From Phenylobacterium sp. (GTDB lineage: Bacteria > Pseudomonadota > Alphaproteobacteria > Caulobacterales > Caulobacteraceae): a stretch of 64,000 bases of DNA. Positions 25,461 through 37,749 of this stretch are shown in pieces. How positions within the stretch are numbered: position 1 is the first letter of the stretch; each line of letters opens with the position of its first letter. The position numbers and the translations under genes are program-made. The notes beneath the pieces were generated by a model, which saw nothing but the letters and a program-made list of their open reading frames with translations, did no database searches and was not told where the DNA came from. Where the stretch lies: assembly GCA_017991675.1 (NCBI GenBank), contig JAGOQB010000007.1:124001-188000 (forward strand), given 5' to 3'.

Positions 25461-26162
25461 ATGAGCTTTTCGAGGTTGCGGCCGTTCGGACCTGAGATCT
25501 GGCTGGCCGATGGCGGCCAGGCGCAGGTCGCCGGGTTTCGCTATCCGACGCGCATGGCGGTGGTCCGGCTGACCGGCGGCGGCCTGCTGGTCTGGTCGCC
25601 GGTGGGGCTCGACGACGACCTGGCCGGCGAGCTTGCGGCGCTGGGCGAGGTCGCCGTCCTGGTCGCGCCTAATTCGCTGCATGACCTGCACCTGGCGCAA
25701 TGGCGCTCGGCGTTCCCCACCGCTCGTCTGTACGCCGCGCCAGGCCTGGCGGCGAAGCGGGCGGATCTGCGCATCGACGCCGAACTGGGCGACGACCCGC
25801 CGGGCGACTGGCCGGCCGACCTCGACTACGTGCTGATGGCGGGCAATGCGATCACCACCGAGGCGGTGTTCTTCCACCGCCCCAGCCGCACGGTGCTGTT
25901 CACCGACCTGCTGCAGCAGTTTCCGCCGGGCTGGTTCACCGGCTGGCGGGCGCTGGTCGCGCGGCTGGACCTGATGACGCAGCCGCAGGCGAGCGTCCCC
26001 CGCAAGTTCCGCCTGGCCTTCACCGACCGCCGCGCCGCCCGCGCCAGCCTGGCGCGGATCCTCGATTGGCCGAGCGACAAGGTGGTCATGGCGCACGGAA
26101 CCCCGGTGGACCGCGACGGCCGCGCCTTCATCGCCGCCGCCTTCGCCTGGCTGTCGGCCTAG
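25461..26162 (+). CDS. DUF4336 metallo-beta-lactamase-fold-like protein
   Basis: A 233-residue protein of the DUF4336 type. The N-terminal FGPEIWLADGGQAQVAGFRY is followed by MAVVRLTGGGLLVWSPVGLD. The segment LVAPNSLHDLHLAQWRSAFP gives the H-x-x-H-like part seen where metallo-beta-lactamase enzymes bind metal. The C-terminal VVMAHGTPVDRDGRAFI offers another His. The classical HxHxDH motif is missing, so hydrolase activity is uncertain. Its stop shares the four bases CTAG with the convergent TetR gene. Confidence 0.8.
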   Translation: MSFSRLRPFGPEIWLADGGQAQVAGFRYPTRMAVVRLTGGGLLVWSPVGLDDDLAGELAALGEVAVLVAPNSLHDLHLAQWRSAFPTARLYAAPGLAAKRADLRIDAELGDDPPGDWPADLDYVLMAGNAITTEAVFFHRPSRTVLFTDLLQQFPPGWFTGWRALVARLDLMTQPQASVPRKFRLAFTDRRAARASLARILDWPSDKVVMAHGTPVDRDGRAFIAAAFAWLSA

Positions 26163-26779
26163 CCGCGCTGGGCGAACAGACCGTCCAGCATGACGTCCAG
26201 CAGCTTCGTTCCCGGCGACCAGGGATGTTCGCTGACCGTGATCAGGTTGTGCGCGACGCCGATCATCATGCAGAGCAGCGCCTCGGCCTTGGCGGTCTTG
26301 TCGCCGGGGGCGATCTCGCCGGCGGCCTGGCAGGCGGCGATGGCCTCGGAGAATACGGCGTGGCGGTTCGCCGTTTCGGGCCGGTGCGCATAAAAGACCT
26401 CGCCGTCCTCCACCCGGTCGTCGTTCAGATAGACCAGCCGGTAGTGGTCGGGATGCGCCAGCCAGTAGGCGAGGTAGGCTTGGCACATGCCGCGCAGGCG
26501 TTGCTGCGGCGTCGTCGCCTTCGCGCCCGCCGCGGCGACGGAGGCGAACAGCGGGTCGAAGACCTGCTCCCAGATATGGCGCAGCAGCGCGCTCTTGTTG
26601 CGGAAATAGCCGTAGAGCGCCATCGGCGAACAGCCGGCCTGCGCCGCGACCCTGCGCATCGACACGCTTTGGAAGCCTTCGGCCGCGAACAGGCCGCGCG
26701 CGGTGGCGATGATGCGCTCGCGCATGGCGTCCACCTGCTCCGGCGAGCGTCGGGGCCGTCCCCTCCGAGCCTGCGTCAT
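26159..26779 (-). CDS. TetR-family transcriptional repressor
   Basis: A 206-residue regulator with an N-terminal helix-turn-helix (VSMRRVAAQAGCSPMALYGY, then FRNKSALL) after a basic arm (RRGRPRRSPEQVDAM). The C-terminal ligand domain resembles the WHG/TetR_C type, with AYLAYWLAHPDHYRLVYLND. It diverges from the amine oxidase gene across an 89-nt AT-rich gap that contains the palindrome TACGCGTA at 26837-26844. Regulation of that oxidase is therefore likely. The ligand is unknown. Confidence 0.88.
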   Translation of the reverse strand: MTQARRGRPRRSPEQVDAMRERIIATARGLFAAEGFQSVSMRRVAAQAGCSPMALYGYFRNKSALLRHIWEQVFDPLFASVAAAGAKATTPQQRLRGMCQAYLAYWLAHPDHYRLVYLNDDRVEDGEVFYAHRPETANRHAVFSEAIAACQAAGEIAPGDKTAKAEALLCMMIGVAHNLITVSEHPWSPGTKLLDVMLDGLFAQRG

Positions 26780-26868
26780 CCGTCCTCCGTGGCCGCACGA
26801 ACCCTATTGCACGATCGCCGTTCGCCAATTTAAATATACGCGTAAAATAAAATAAGTCGGAGGCGAGG

Positions 26869-28314
26869 ATGCAGAACCAACCTGATCGGCGCGCGGTGCT
26901 GACGGCGTCGATGGCCGGGGCCATAGCGGTCGGCGGATCGGCTGCGGCCACGACGCCGGCGGCCCGGAGCGCCGACGTCATCGTGGTCGGCGGCGGTTTT
27001 TCGGGCCTGGCCGCGGCCCGCGCGCTCAAGGCCGCCGGGCGCCGGGTGCTGGTGCTCGAGGCCCGCGATCGCGTCGGCGGGCGGGTTAAGCCGGGCCGTA
27101 TCGCCGGGGTGACCATCGATCTGGGCGGCATGTGGCTGGGCCCGACCCAGACGCGGCTGGCCGACCTGGCCAAGGGCTACGGCGTGGCCACGTATCCGAC
27201 CTTCCTGGACGGCAAGAACCTGTTCGAGGTGAACGGCGTGCGCGGGACCGGGCGGGGCGAGGACTCGTTTTCGGCCCTGCTGCCCGACGCCCTGGCCGAC
27301 TTCGCCGCCATGGTCGGCGAGTTGGAGCAGATGGCCGGCAAGCTCAAGGGCGTGGCGCCCTGGGCCGCGCCTGACGCCGAGAAGCTGGATGCGATCACCT
27401 TCGCCACCTGGCTCGACGCCCACGCCAAGACCAAGGGCGGGCGCGGGGTGTTCGAGATGCTGATCCCGGCCCTGCTGTGCGCGCAGCCGCACGACGTCTC
27501 GCTCTTGTTCGTCCTCTTTTACCTGCAGTCGGCCGGCGACCTTGCGACCCTGATCTCCTCGGGACCGGGCGGGGCGCAGAACTTCCTGTTCGTCGGCGGG
27601 CTGCATCAGGTCGCCGTGCGGATGGCCGCCGAGCTCGGCCCGGCGGTGAAGCTGAACAGCGCCGTGCGCACGATCCGCCAGGACGCCTCGGGCGTGGAGG
27701 TGGTCTGCGACGACGGCCGCTATACCGCCCCGCGCGTGATCGTCGCTCTGCCGCCGCCGCTCGCCGGCCGCATCGACTACGCGCCGATGATGCCGCACGC
27801 GCGCGACGCCCTGACCCAGCGGATGCCGATGGGCTCGTGCATCAAGGTCTGGGTGGCCTACGAGGCCCCGTTTTGGCGCAAGGCGGGCCTGAACGGCTCG
27901 CTGTTCAGCGACGCCTTCGCCTTCGGCCCGGCCTTCGACGTCGGCCCGCCGGGACAGCCGCGCGGCCTGATCGCCGGGTTCTTCGATGGCGCCCACGCCA
28001 GGAAGTGGAGTTCGCGCACGCCCGCCGAGCGGCGCGCCGAGGTGCTGCGCCTGCTGGTCGAGGGGCTGGGGCCGCAGGCGGCGGCCCCGCTGGACTATGT
28101 GGAGCAGGACTGGTCGACCGACCAGTGGTCGCGCGGCTGCTACGGGGCCTTCGCGCCGCCCGGCGTGCTGTCGGCCTACGGGCCCTCGCTGCGCGCGCCG
28201 GTCGGCCGGGTGCACTGGGCCGGCACCGAGACCGCCGAGATCTGGACCGGCTATGTCGAGGGCGCGATCCGGGCCGGCGAGCGCGCCGCCGCCGAGACGC
28301 TGGCCGCCGGCTAG
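26869..28314 (+). CDS. Tat-exported flavin monoamine oxidase
   Basis: A 481-residue FAD amine oxidase. The N-terminus (DRRAVLTASMAGAIAVGG) looks like a twin-arginine signal, so the enzyme should act in the periplasm. The dinucleotide-binding loop is VIVVGGGFSGLAAARAL, with E-A-R-D-R-x-GGR following. Near the C-terminus WSRGCYGAFAPPG aligns with the SGGCY segment of mitochondrial MAO, putting Cys424 where FAD is covalently attached. The terminal AGTETAEIWTGYVEGAI is the usual FAD-binding end. The substrate is probably a primary amine, but its identity is unknown. A divergent TetR gene probably controls it. Confidence 0.9.
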   Translation: MQNQPDRRAVLTASMAGAIAVGGSAAATTPAARSADVIVVGGGFSGLAAARALKAAGRRVLVLEARDRVGGRVKPGRIAGVTIDLGGMWLGPTQTRLADLAKGYGVATYPTFLDGKNLFEVNGVRGTGRGEDSFSALLPDALADFAAMVGELEQMAGKLKGVAPWAAPDAEKLDAITFATWLDAHAKTKGGRGVFEMLIPALLCAQPHDVSLLFVLFYLQSAGDLATLISSGPGGAQNFLFVGGLHQVAVRMAAELGPAVKLNSAVRTIRQDASGVEVVCDDGRYTAPRVIVALPPPLAGRIDYAPMMPHARDALTQRMPMGSCIKVWVAYEAPFWRKAGLNGSLFSDAFAFGPAFDVGPPGQPRGLIAGFFDGAHARKWSSRTPAERRAEVLRLLVEGLGPQAAAPLDYVEQDWSTDQWSRGCYGAFAPPGVLSAYGPSLRAPVGRVHWAGTETAEIWTGYVEGAIRAGERAAAETLAAG

Positions 28315-29000
28315 AGCGCGGGAACCGGTTCGAGGCCCAGGCAGACCGCCACGCAGCGGCGGGCCAGGGCCTCGCCGGCGTCGATGAACGGCAGGCGGAT
28401 GTCGTCGGCTCCAAGCACCAGCGGGACCTCGGTGCAGCCGGCGATGACCGCCTCGGCCCCGCCGGCCGCGAGGTCGGCGGCCAGGGCGGCCATGCCGTTG
28501 CGCACGTCCGGGCCGCGCTCGCCGCCCTTGATGCGATAGAGCAGCGACATGAATGCCTCCTGGCGCTCGGGCTCCAGGGTGACCATGCCCATGCCCTGGG
28601 CGGCCAGGTACTCGCGATAGAGCTTCAGCGCCTCGCGGGCGCCCAGCACGCCGGCCCGCCGCGCGCCGCTGTCGCGCGCCGCCGCCGAGGCGGTGCCGAT
28701 CATGTCGATCAGCGGCAGGCCGCTCGAGCGGGTGATGACGTCGGCATAGGCGTGGGCGGTGTTGCAGGCGATGGCCAGCACGTCGGCCCCGGCCCCGCGC
28801 AGCGCGCCGGCCATCTCGGCCAGCACCGGGCCGGGCCGGTTCACCGGGTCGCTGCGGTCGGGCGTCTGGGGGTTGATGTCGACCAGGGTGCGGATGTGGT
28901 CCTGGTCGCGCTTGGCGGGGGTCAGCGCCTGCAGCTTGGCCAGGAAGTCCAGCGTCGCCGCCGGCCCCATCCCGCCCAGCACGCCCAAGACCAGGCTCAC
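28311..29000 (-). CDS. Aspartate/glutamate racemase family protein
   Basis: A 229-residue PLP-independent racemase-like protein. The N-terminal LGVLGGMGPAATLDFLAKL is the Asp-racemase signature. The two catalytic cysteines are present in LAIACNTAHAYAD and VIAGCTEVPLVLG. Both halves of the active site are therefore intact, and aspartate racemase activity (or a close variant) is likely. Its stop shares the bases CTAG with the convergent amine oxidase. Confidence 0.9.
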   Translation of the reverse strand: MSLVLGVLGGMGPAATLDFLAKLQALTPAKRDQDHIRTLVDINPQTPDRSDPVNRPGPVLAEMAGALRGAGADVLAIACNTAHAYADVITRSSGLPLIDMIGTASAAARDSGARRAGVLGAREALKLYREYLAAQGMGMVTLEPERQEAFMSLLYRIKGGERGPDVRNGMAALAADLAAGGAEAVIAGCTEVPLVLGADDIRLPFIDAGEALARRCVAVCLGLEPVPAL

Positions 29001-29156
29001 GTCAGCGATCCTTCCAGCCGCGGGGCGGGCTCCAGCGGGGCGGGCAGGTGCGCGGACCGCGCGCGTGGGAACCTGGCAAGCTGCATGGGATGCTCCTCGA
29101 GCGCCTGCCTAGCACGCGCCCAAGGTCGCTCGCGAGCCCAGATTCGCAAGGTCCCT

Positions 29157-29564
29157 TTAGGGCTTCACCTTGGGCGGCAGGGCGGCGGCCTGCTCCGGCG
29201 TCAGCTTGGTTATGTCCTTGATGATGCAGGGAGAAAGCATCCCGGGGCTGGTGCGCACCTTGAGGTCCAGGTCGAGCGGGCGGCAGATCAGGTCGACCCC
29301 GGCGGTCGGCTGCATGACCAGGGCGTCGTTCGAGCTCGCGCCAGCCAGGCAGTTGCCCGACATGCCCAGGCGATAGACGTCGCGATGGCGCACCGACAGG
29401 TAGAGCGTCTGGTCGTCGCCCTTGGTGTGGTTGTCGATCTGGCTCATCCGGAAGCACGGGTTGGATGTGGCCGCAGGCTTGGCGGGCTCCTGGGCCAGGG
29501 CCGGCGCGGCGAGCGCGGCGGCCGTTAGGGCGGTCAGGGCGGCGGCGAGGACGAGGCGTTGCAT
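29157..29564 (-). CDS. Small exported protein (DUF6491-like), unknown function
   Basis: A 135-residue exported protein with a clear signal peptide (MQRLVLAAALTALTAAALAAPALA). Four cysteines in the mature part (NPCFRMSQIDNHTKG, GNCLAG, LICRPLDLDL, SPCIIKDITKL) could form two disulfides. The pattern of Cys-Phe-Arg near the start and a terminal KDITKLTPEQAAAL resembles small alphaproteobacterial secreted proteins of the DUF6491 kind; this assignment is from memory and tentative. It stands alone, upstream of and divergent from thiC. Confidence 0.7.
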   Translation of the reverse strand: MQRLVLAAALTALTAAALAAPALAQEPAKPAATSNPCFRMSQIDNHTKGDDQTLYLSVRHRDVYRLGMSGNCLAGASSNDALVMQPTAGVDLICRPLDLDLKVRTSPGMLSPCIIKDITKLTPEQAAALPPKVKP

Positions 29565-29659
29565 GGCGATCCTCCTTCAAGGGCGCAGTCTAGGCGCCAG
29601 ATTGCGGCTGGACGGCGGCGCTTTCAATCGGCGGCGTTCGCGCCTATGACTGACGCTTG

Positions 29660-31646
<1,987 letters not shown>

Positions 31647-31652
31647 CCAGCT

Positions 31653-31680
31653 TCCCCTCTCCCCCACGGGGGAGAGGGGA
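31653..31680 (+). terminator. Hairpin after thiC
   Basis: A perfect 13-bp stem, TCCCCTCTCCCCC / GGGGGAGAGGGGA, with a 2-nt loop, begins 7 nt after the thiC stop. There is no T-tract, so it may stabilise the 3' end or be a member of a repeated intergenic hairpin family rather than a classical rho-independent terminator. Confidence 0.5.
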
Positions 31681-31721
31681 CGATGGCGGGCATCCCTGTT
31701 TGCCCGGTCGATCGCCAGCTT

Positions 31722-31832
31722 GGATCCCGGCTTTCGCCGGGACGAGCGGGCAGGCGCTGCGACCGTTTTCGACGTGGATGGGGCATAGTCAGCCCTAGCT
31801 CCCGGCCTTCGCCGGGATGAGCGGAGGCAGGC
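31722..31832 (+). repeat. Pair of intergenic palindromic repeats
   Basis: Two near-identical units lie at 31722-31754 (GGATCCCGGCTTTCGCCGGG, then ACGAGCGGGCAGG) and 31798-31832 (CCCGGCCTTCGCCGGGATGA, then GCGGAGGCAGG). Each contains the small hairpin CCCGGC-N4-GCCGGG. A diverged copy in the opposite orientation is seen near 35760. They look like REP-type intergenic elements. Confidence 0.6.
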
Positions 31833-32570
31833 ATGGAACTCAAGGCGGGCGCGCAGTTTTCGGGCGTGGACCTCTCGGACGCCGATTTCGCCGACGCCGA
31901 TCTCACCGATGCGGTGTTCGACGCCTGCACCCTGCGCGAGGCGCCGCTGCAAGGGACGGTCCTGCAGGGCGCGCAGTTCAAGGACTGCCGCCTGATCCGC
32001 TGCCGGTTCACCCACGCCGACCTGCGCGAGGCGGTGTTCGAGGGCTGCAGCTTCGCCGACGACGAGGGCCACGTCGGGTCCGTCTTCGCCTTCTGCCGGC
32101 TGGAGGAGGCGCGGCTGCGCAAGTGCGACCTGTCGTTCGCCCGGTTCGAGCGATCGAGTCTCTGGGGCGTCGAGATGGAGGGCTGCAACCTGCGCGGATC
32201 GGCGTTCGTCCGCGCCGACTTCGGCCGCGCCTTCGGGCGCAATGTCGTTCAGTGGGCCGGGGCGCTGAAGGGCTGCAACCTGGAGCTTGCCGACCTGACC
32301 CAGCTGCGGCTGCCCAAGGGCGACCTCAATCGCTCAAGCTTCCGCGAGGCGGTGCTGGTCGACGCCGACCTGGAGGGGGCGGACCTGCGCGAGTGCGACC
32401 TGTTCCAGGCCCTGACCGTCGGCGCAAAACTGGCCGGCGCCGATCTGCGCGGCGCGGAGGTGAGCGGCCTGAACCTGACGGAACTGGCCACCCTGCAGGG
32501 GATGAAGATCACGGTCGACCAGCAGTACCGGCTGCTGAACGCGATGGGCGTGGACGTCCACGCCGAGTGA
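31833..32570 (+). CDS. Pentapeptide-repeat protein
   Basis: A 245-residue right-handed beta-helix protein made of A(D/N)LxX repeats from residue ~8 to ~225. Examples are FSGVDLSDADFADADLTDAV, FREAVLVDADLEGADLRECD and KLAGADLRGAEVSGLNLTEL. Cys often takes the outer position (CTLREAPLQG, CRLIRCRFTH, CNLELADL). The length and continuous quadrilateral helix resemble Qnr/MfpA-type gyrase-protecting proteins, but many such proteins have other roles and no resistance function can be claimed. It stands alone downstream of the repeat pair. Confidence 0.88.
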   Translation: MELKAGAQFSGVDLSDADFADADLTDAVFDACTLREAPLQGTVLQGAQFKDCRLIRCRFTHADLREAVFEGCSFADDEGHVGSVFAFCRLEEARLRKCDLSFARFERSSLWGVEMEGCNLRGSAFVRADFGRAFGRNVVQWAGALKGCNLELADLTQLRLPKGDLNRSSFREAVLVDADLEGADLRECDLFQALTVGAKLAGADLRGAEVSGLNLTELATLQGMKITVDQQYRLLNAMGVDVHAE

Positions 32571-32786
32571 TCAGTCGCGGTCGGCGCGGACCTTCACCGG
32601 CTCGGCCTTCCAGACGCGGACGGCGACGGCGGCGGTGATCGAGGCGAGGACGGCGGTGATCGCCCCACACCACTGGAGGGTGTTCATGCCCTCGGCGGCG
32701 AAACGGCCGACGGCGGCGCTGACGAAGAACACCAGGGCCGCGGTGCCCCACTCGGCGCCCCAGCTCGAAAACAACAGCTTCAGCAT
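32571..32786 (-). CDS. Small two-helix membrane protein, unknown function
   Basis: A 71-residue protein starting at ATG 32786 (MLKLLFSSWGAEWGTAALVF); upstream in-frame codons lack a ribosome-binding site. Two hydrophobic helices (TAALVFFVSAAVGRFAAEG and AITAVLASITAAVAVRVW) are joined by a short loop. It ends in a charged tail EPVKVRADRD. No family recognised. It converges on the pentapeptide-repeat gene with no spacing. Confidence 0.6.
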   Translation of the reverse strand: MLKLLFSSWGAEWGTAALVFFVSAAVGRFAAEGMNTLQWCGAITAVLASITAAVAVRVWKAEPVKVRADRD

Positions 32787-32870
32787 CAACAAGACCTCAC
32801 GATCGCGACTGCGGCCGGCAAAAGCCACAGAGAACGGCGTTCGGGAATGCGGCAAGGGGTCGCTTGACCG

Positions 32871-34904
<2,034 letters not shown>

Positions 34905-35008
34905 TTGCCCCCGGCCCCTTACTCGGCGCTACAGATCGCAACAGTGGCGGCAAGGTGGTTAAAGGAGGGTGTGGTCCGGAAAATTGCACGAAAGAGGCGA
35001 CTGATCCT

Positions 35009-35743
35009 TCAGGCCTGCCGGTGCGGGTTGAGTTCGGCGATGGAGCGCACGATACGATCTGGCCGGATCGGGCTGCCGGCGGGCAGGCCCTCGCCCAGAT
35101 GGTCGTGCCAGATGGCGTAAATGCCGAGGCGCTGCGGCGCAGCCACCTCCCATTCGAGATTGTCGCCGACCATCCAGGTTTCGTGCGGTTTGACGTTCAG
35201 GACCTGCATGGCATGGATGTAGGCCTGTTCCTCCGGCTTGCCGAAGCCGGCCTCGCCCTCGATCTGCACGTGGTCGAACAGCGGCGCCAGGTTGAAGCGC
35301 TCGACCTTGGCCCGCTGCGGCTTGGCAGCGCCGTTGGTGACCAGGGCCAGCTTCACGCCCAGATCGCGGAACGCCTGGACTGTCTCCAGCGCCCCGGGGA
35401 AGAACTTGGCCTGCTGCTCGCGATAGACGTGGAAGCGCTCGCCGAAGGCGTGGGCGAACTCGGCGGACAGTCCGGGGGCCCGGGCGCGCAGTTCGGCGAA
35501 GCCTTCCTCGACGGCCAGGATGCGGCCGGCGCCGAGGTTCTGGCGCCAGATGGCGGCGCGGGCCTCGTCCGACCAGAACCGTCGGAACCCGGCCTCCATG
35601 ATCACGCCGGCGTCCTCGGGCGTCACCGGGGCGAAGCGGGCGGCGAACTCCTCGATCACCGCCTGCAGGATCAGCCGACGCGATCCGAAGGAGATGATGG
35701 TTTCGTCCAGGTCGAACAGAATCGCTTTGGGCAGGCTGCTCAT
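35009..35743 (-). CDS. HAD-superfamily hydrolase
   Basis: A 244-residue haloacid-dehalogenase phosphatase. Motif I is AILFDLDETIISFG (nucleophile and acid Asp pair D-x-D). Motif II Thr is in LALVTNGAAKPQR, with Lys of motif III nearby, and motif IV is TWMVGDNLEWEV. The helical cap contains FHVYREQQAKFFPGALETVQ. It looks like a phosphoglycolate-phosphatase/YjjG-type enzyme, but the substrate is undetermined. It lies upstream of the hybrid kinase on the same strand with a 104-nt gap. Confidence 0.88.
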   Translation of the reverse strand: MSSLPKAILFDLDETIISFGSRRLILQAVIEEFAARFAPVTPEDAGVIMEAGFRRFWSDEARAAIWRQNLGAGRILAVEEGFAELRARAPGLSAEFAHAFGERFHVYREQQAKFFPGALETVQAFRDLGVKLALVTNGAAKPQRAKVERFNLAPLFDHVQIEGEAGFGKPEEQAYIHAMQVLNVKPHETWMVGDNLEWEVAAPQRLGIYAIWHDHLGEGLPAGSPIRPDRIVRSIAELNPHRQA

Positions 35744-35915
35744 GGCGCGTTGGGATGCCAGCGAAAGCCGGGCGATTCCAGCCCCGCCGGCGCCGGGTGA
35801 GTCCTTTCCGCCACGCTGGCGTTCGCCTGACGCGTGTGTGACCGGATGCGGTCATGGCCTAGCTTGACCCCCCCGACCGGGCGCCTCCAAGGTGGCGTCA
35901 CGTCGGAGGGAATGA

Positions 35916-37703
35916 ATGCGACTCAAGGCGCGTCTGGAACGTGATTGGCGGTTCTTTCGCAGCCTGAGACGCACCCTCAAGCGGGTGAAGTCGATTGCGC
36001 CGACCTCGGACAACCTGATCTGCGACGACATCCAGGCGGCGGTCGAGCAGTGGCGCGAGCGTCCGGCCCTGACCTTCGAGCACAAGACGCTGACCTATGG
36101 CGAGATGGACGCCGTCGCCAACCGCTTCGCCCACTGGGCCAAGGGGATCGGCGTGCGGCGCGGCCAGACCGTGGCGCTCTTCCTGCCCAACCGGATCGAG
36201 TACTTTCCGATCTGGTACGGCCTGACCAAGATCGGCGCCGTCACCGCCCTGATCAACAACCAGCTGGCGGGCGGGCCGCTGGCCCATTGCCTGAACATCT
36301 CCGGCGCGGCGCACGTCATTGTCGACGGCGAGACCTCGCCGGCCTTCGAGCAGGCCAAGGGGCTGCTGGAACGGCCCATGCAGCAATGGGTGCTGGGCCT
36401 GGCGCACGGCGACCAGCGCGACCTGAGCCAGGCTCTGAAAAGTTGCAGCCAGCTGCCGCCCGACCGCTCGGTGCGCGACGGCATGACCGCCAAGGACACG
36501 GCGCTCTACATCTACACCAGCGGCACCACCGGCCTGCCGAAGGCCGCGCGCATCACCCATGTCCGGGCCCAGCTCTACATGCGCGGGTTCGCCGGCTCGA
36601 CCGGGGCGACCGACAAGGACCGCGTCTACGTCACCCTGCCGCTCTACCACGCCACCGGCGGCCTCTGCGCCCTGGGCGCGGCGCTGTTGAACGGCGGCTC
36701 GGTGGTGCTGAAGAAGAAGTTCTCGGCCAGCCATTTCTGGGACGACGTGGTCGAAGAGAACTGCACCATGTTCGTCTATATCGGCGAGCTGTGCCGCTAT
36801 CTCGTGAACCACGAGGAGGTCGAGGGCGAGCGCGCGCACAAGATCCGCCTGGCCTTCGGCAACGGCCTGCGCGCCGACGTCTGGGCGCAGATGAAGAGCC
36901 GGTTCCGCATCCCGGAGATCCTCGAGTTCTACGGCGCGACCGAGGGCAACGTCTCGATGTTCAACTTCGACGGCAAGGTCGGGGCGATCGGGCGGGTGCC
37001 GAAGTGGCTGAAGGAGCGGTTCAACTTCCGGCTCGTCCAGTTCGACGTCGAGAAGGAAGAGGAGGTCCGCAGCGTGAACGGCCTCTGCATCGAGGCCGGC
37101 CCCGGACAGATCGGCGAGTGCATCGGCAAGATCGGCCACGACGCCCGCAGCGAGTTCACCGGCTATGTCGACAAGGCCGCCTCGGACAAGAAGATCCTGC
37201 GCGACGTGTTCGCCAAGGGCGACGCCTGGTTCCGCACCGGCGACCTGATGAAGACCGACGTCGACGGCTACTTCTATTTCGTCGACCGCATCGGCGACAC
37301 TTTCCGCTGGAAGGGCGAGAACGTCTCGACGGGAGAGGTGGCCGGCCATCTGCAGGCGATCCCCGGCGTGGCCGAGGCCAATGTCTACGGCGTCGCGGTC
37401 GAGGGCGCGGACGGCCGCGCCGGCATGGCCGGGCTGGTGGTCGAGCCGGAGTTCGACATCAAGGCCTTCGAGGAGGTCGTGAACCGCGAGCTGCCGTCCT
37501 ACGCCCAGCCGGTGTTCGTGCGCATCCTGCCGGCCATCGAGACCACCGGCACCTTCAAGTACCGCAAGATCGACCTGGTGGACGAAGGCTTCGACCCGGC
37601 GCGCTTCAAGGGGCCGGTCTACTACAAGGATCCAAACAAGGGCTATGTGAAGCTGACCAAGCCCGGCCACGCCAAGATCCTGGCCGGCGGGGTGAAGCTC
37701 TAG
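35916..37703 (+). CDS. Long-chain acyl-CoA synthetase (FATP/very-long-chain type)
   Basis: A 595-residue adenylate-forming enzyme activating fatty acids to acyl-CoA. The ATP-binding P-loop is [18 protein letters not shown]. Further motifs are [40 protein letters not shown] (with its R-x-G-D core) and [19 protein letters not shown] (the fatty-acid signature). The terminal [18 protein letters not shown] carries the catalytic Lys. The layout matches the FATP-like long-chain-acyl-CoA synthetases rather than FadD of E. coli. A GGAGGG ribosome-binding site precedes the ATG. It lies next to uvrC, without evident functional linkage. Confidence 0.93.
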   Translation: MRLKARLERDWRFFRSLRRTLKRVKSIAPTSDNLICDDIQAAVEQWRERPALTFEHKTLTYGEMDAVANRFAHWAKGIGVRRGQTVALFLPNRIEYFPIWYGLTKIGAVTALINNQLAGGPLAHCLNISGAAHVIVDGETSPAFEQAKGLLERPMQQWVLGLAHGDQRDLSQALKSCSQLPPDRSVRDGMTAKDTALYIYTSGTTGLPKAARITHVRAQLYMRGFAGSTGATDKDRVYVTLPLYHATGGLCALGAALLNGGSVVLKKKFSASHFWDDVVEENCTMFVYIGELCRYLVNHEEVEGERAHKIRLAFGNGLRADVWAQMKSRFRIPEILEFYGATEGNVSMFNFDGKVGAIGRVPKWLKERFNFRLVQFDVEKEEEVRSVNGLCIEAGPGQIGECIGKIGHDARSEFTGYVDKAASDKKILRDVFAKGDAWFRTGDLMKTDVDGYFYFVDRIGDTFRWKGENVSTGEVAGHLQAIPGVAEANVYGVAVEGADGRAGMAGLVVEPEFDIKAFEEVVNRELPSYAQPVFVRILPAIETTGTFKYRKIDLVDEGFDPARFKGPVYYKDPNKGYVKLTKPGHAKILAGGVKL

Positions 37704-37749
37704 CGCTGCATGGCCTGCGCCGGCCCGCGGACTCGCCTATATTGCCGCC

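Noticed and set aside
31833-32570. Calling the pentapeptide-repeat gene a Qnr quinolone-resistance determinant
   Set aside because: Fold and length are similar, but the repeats alone do not establish gyrase protection.
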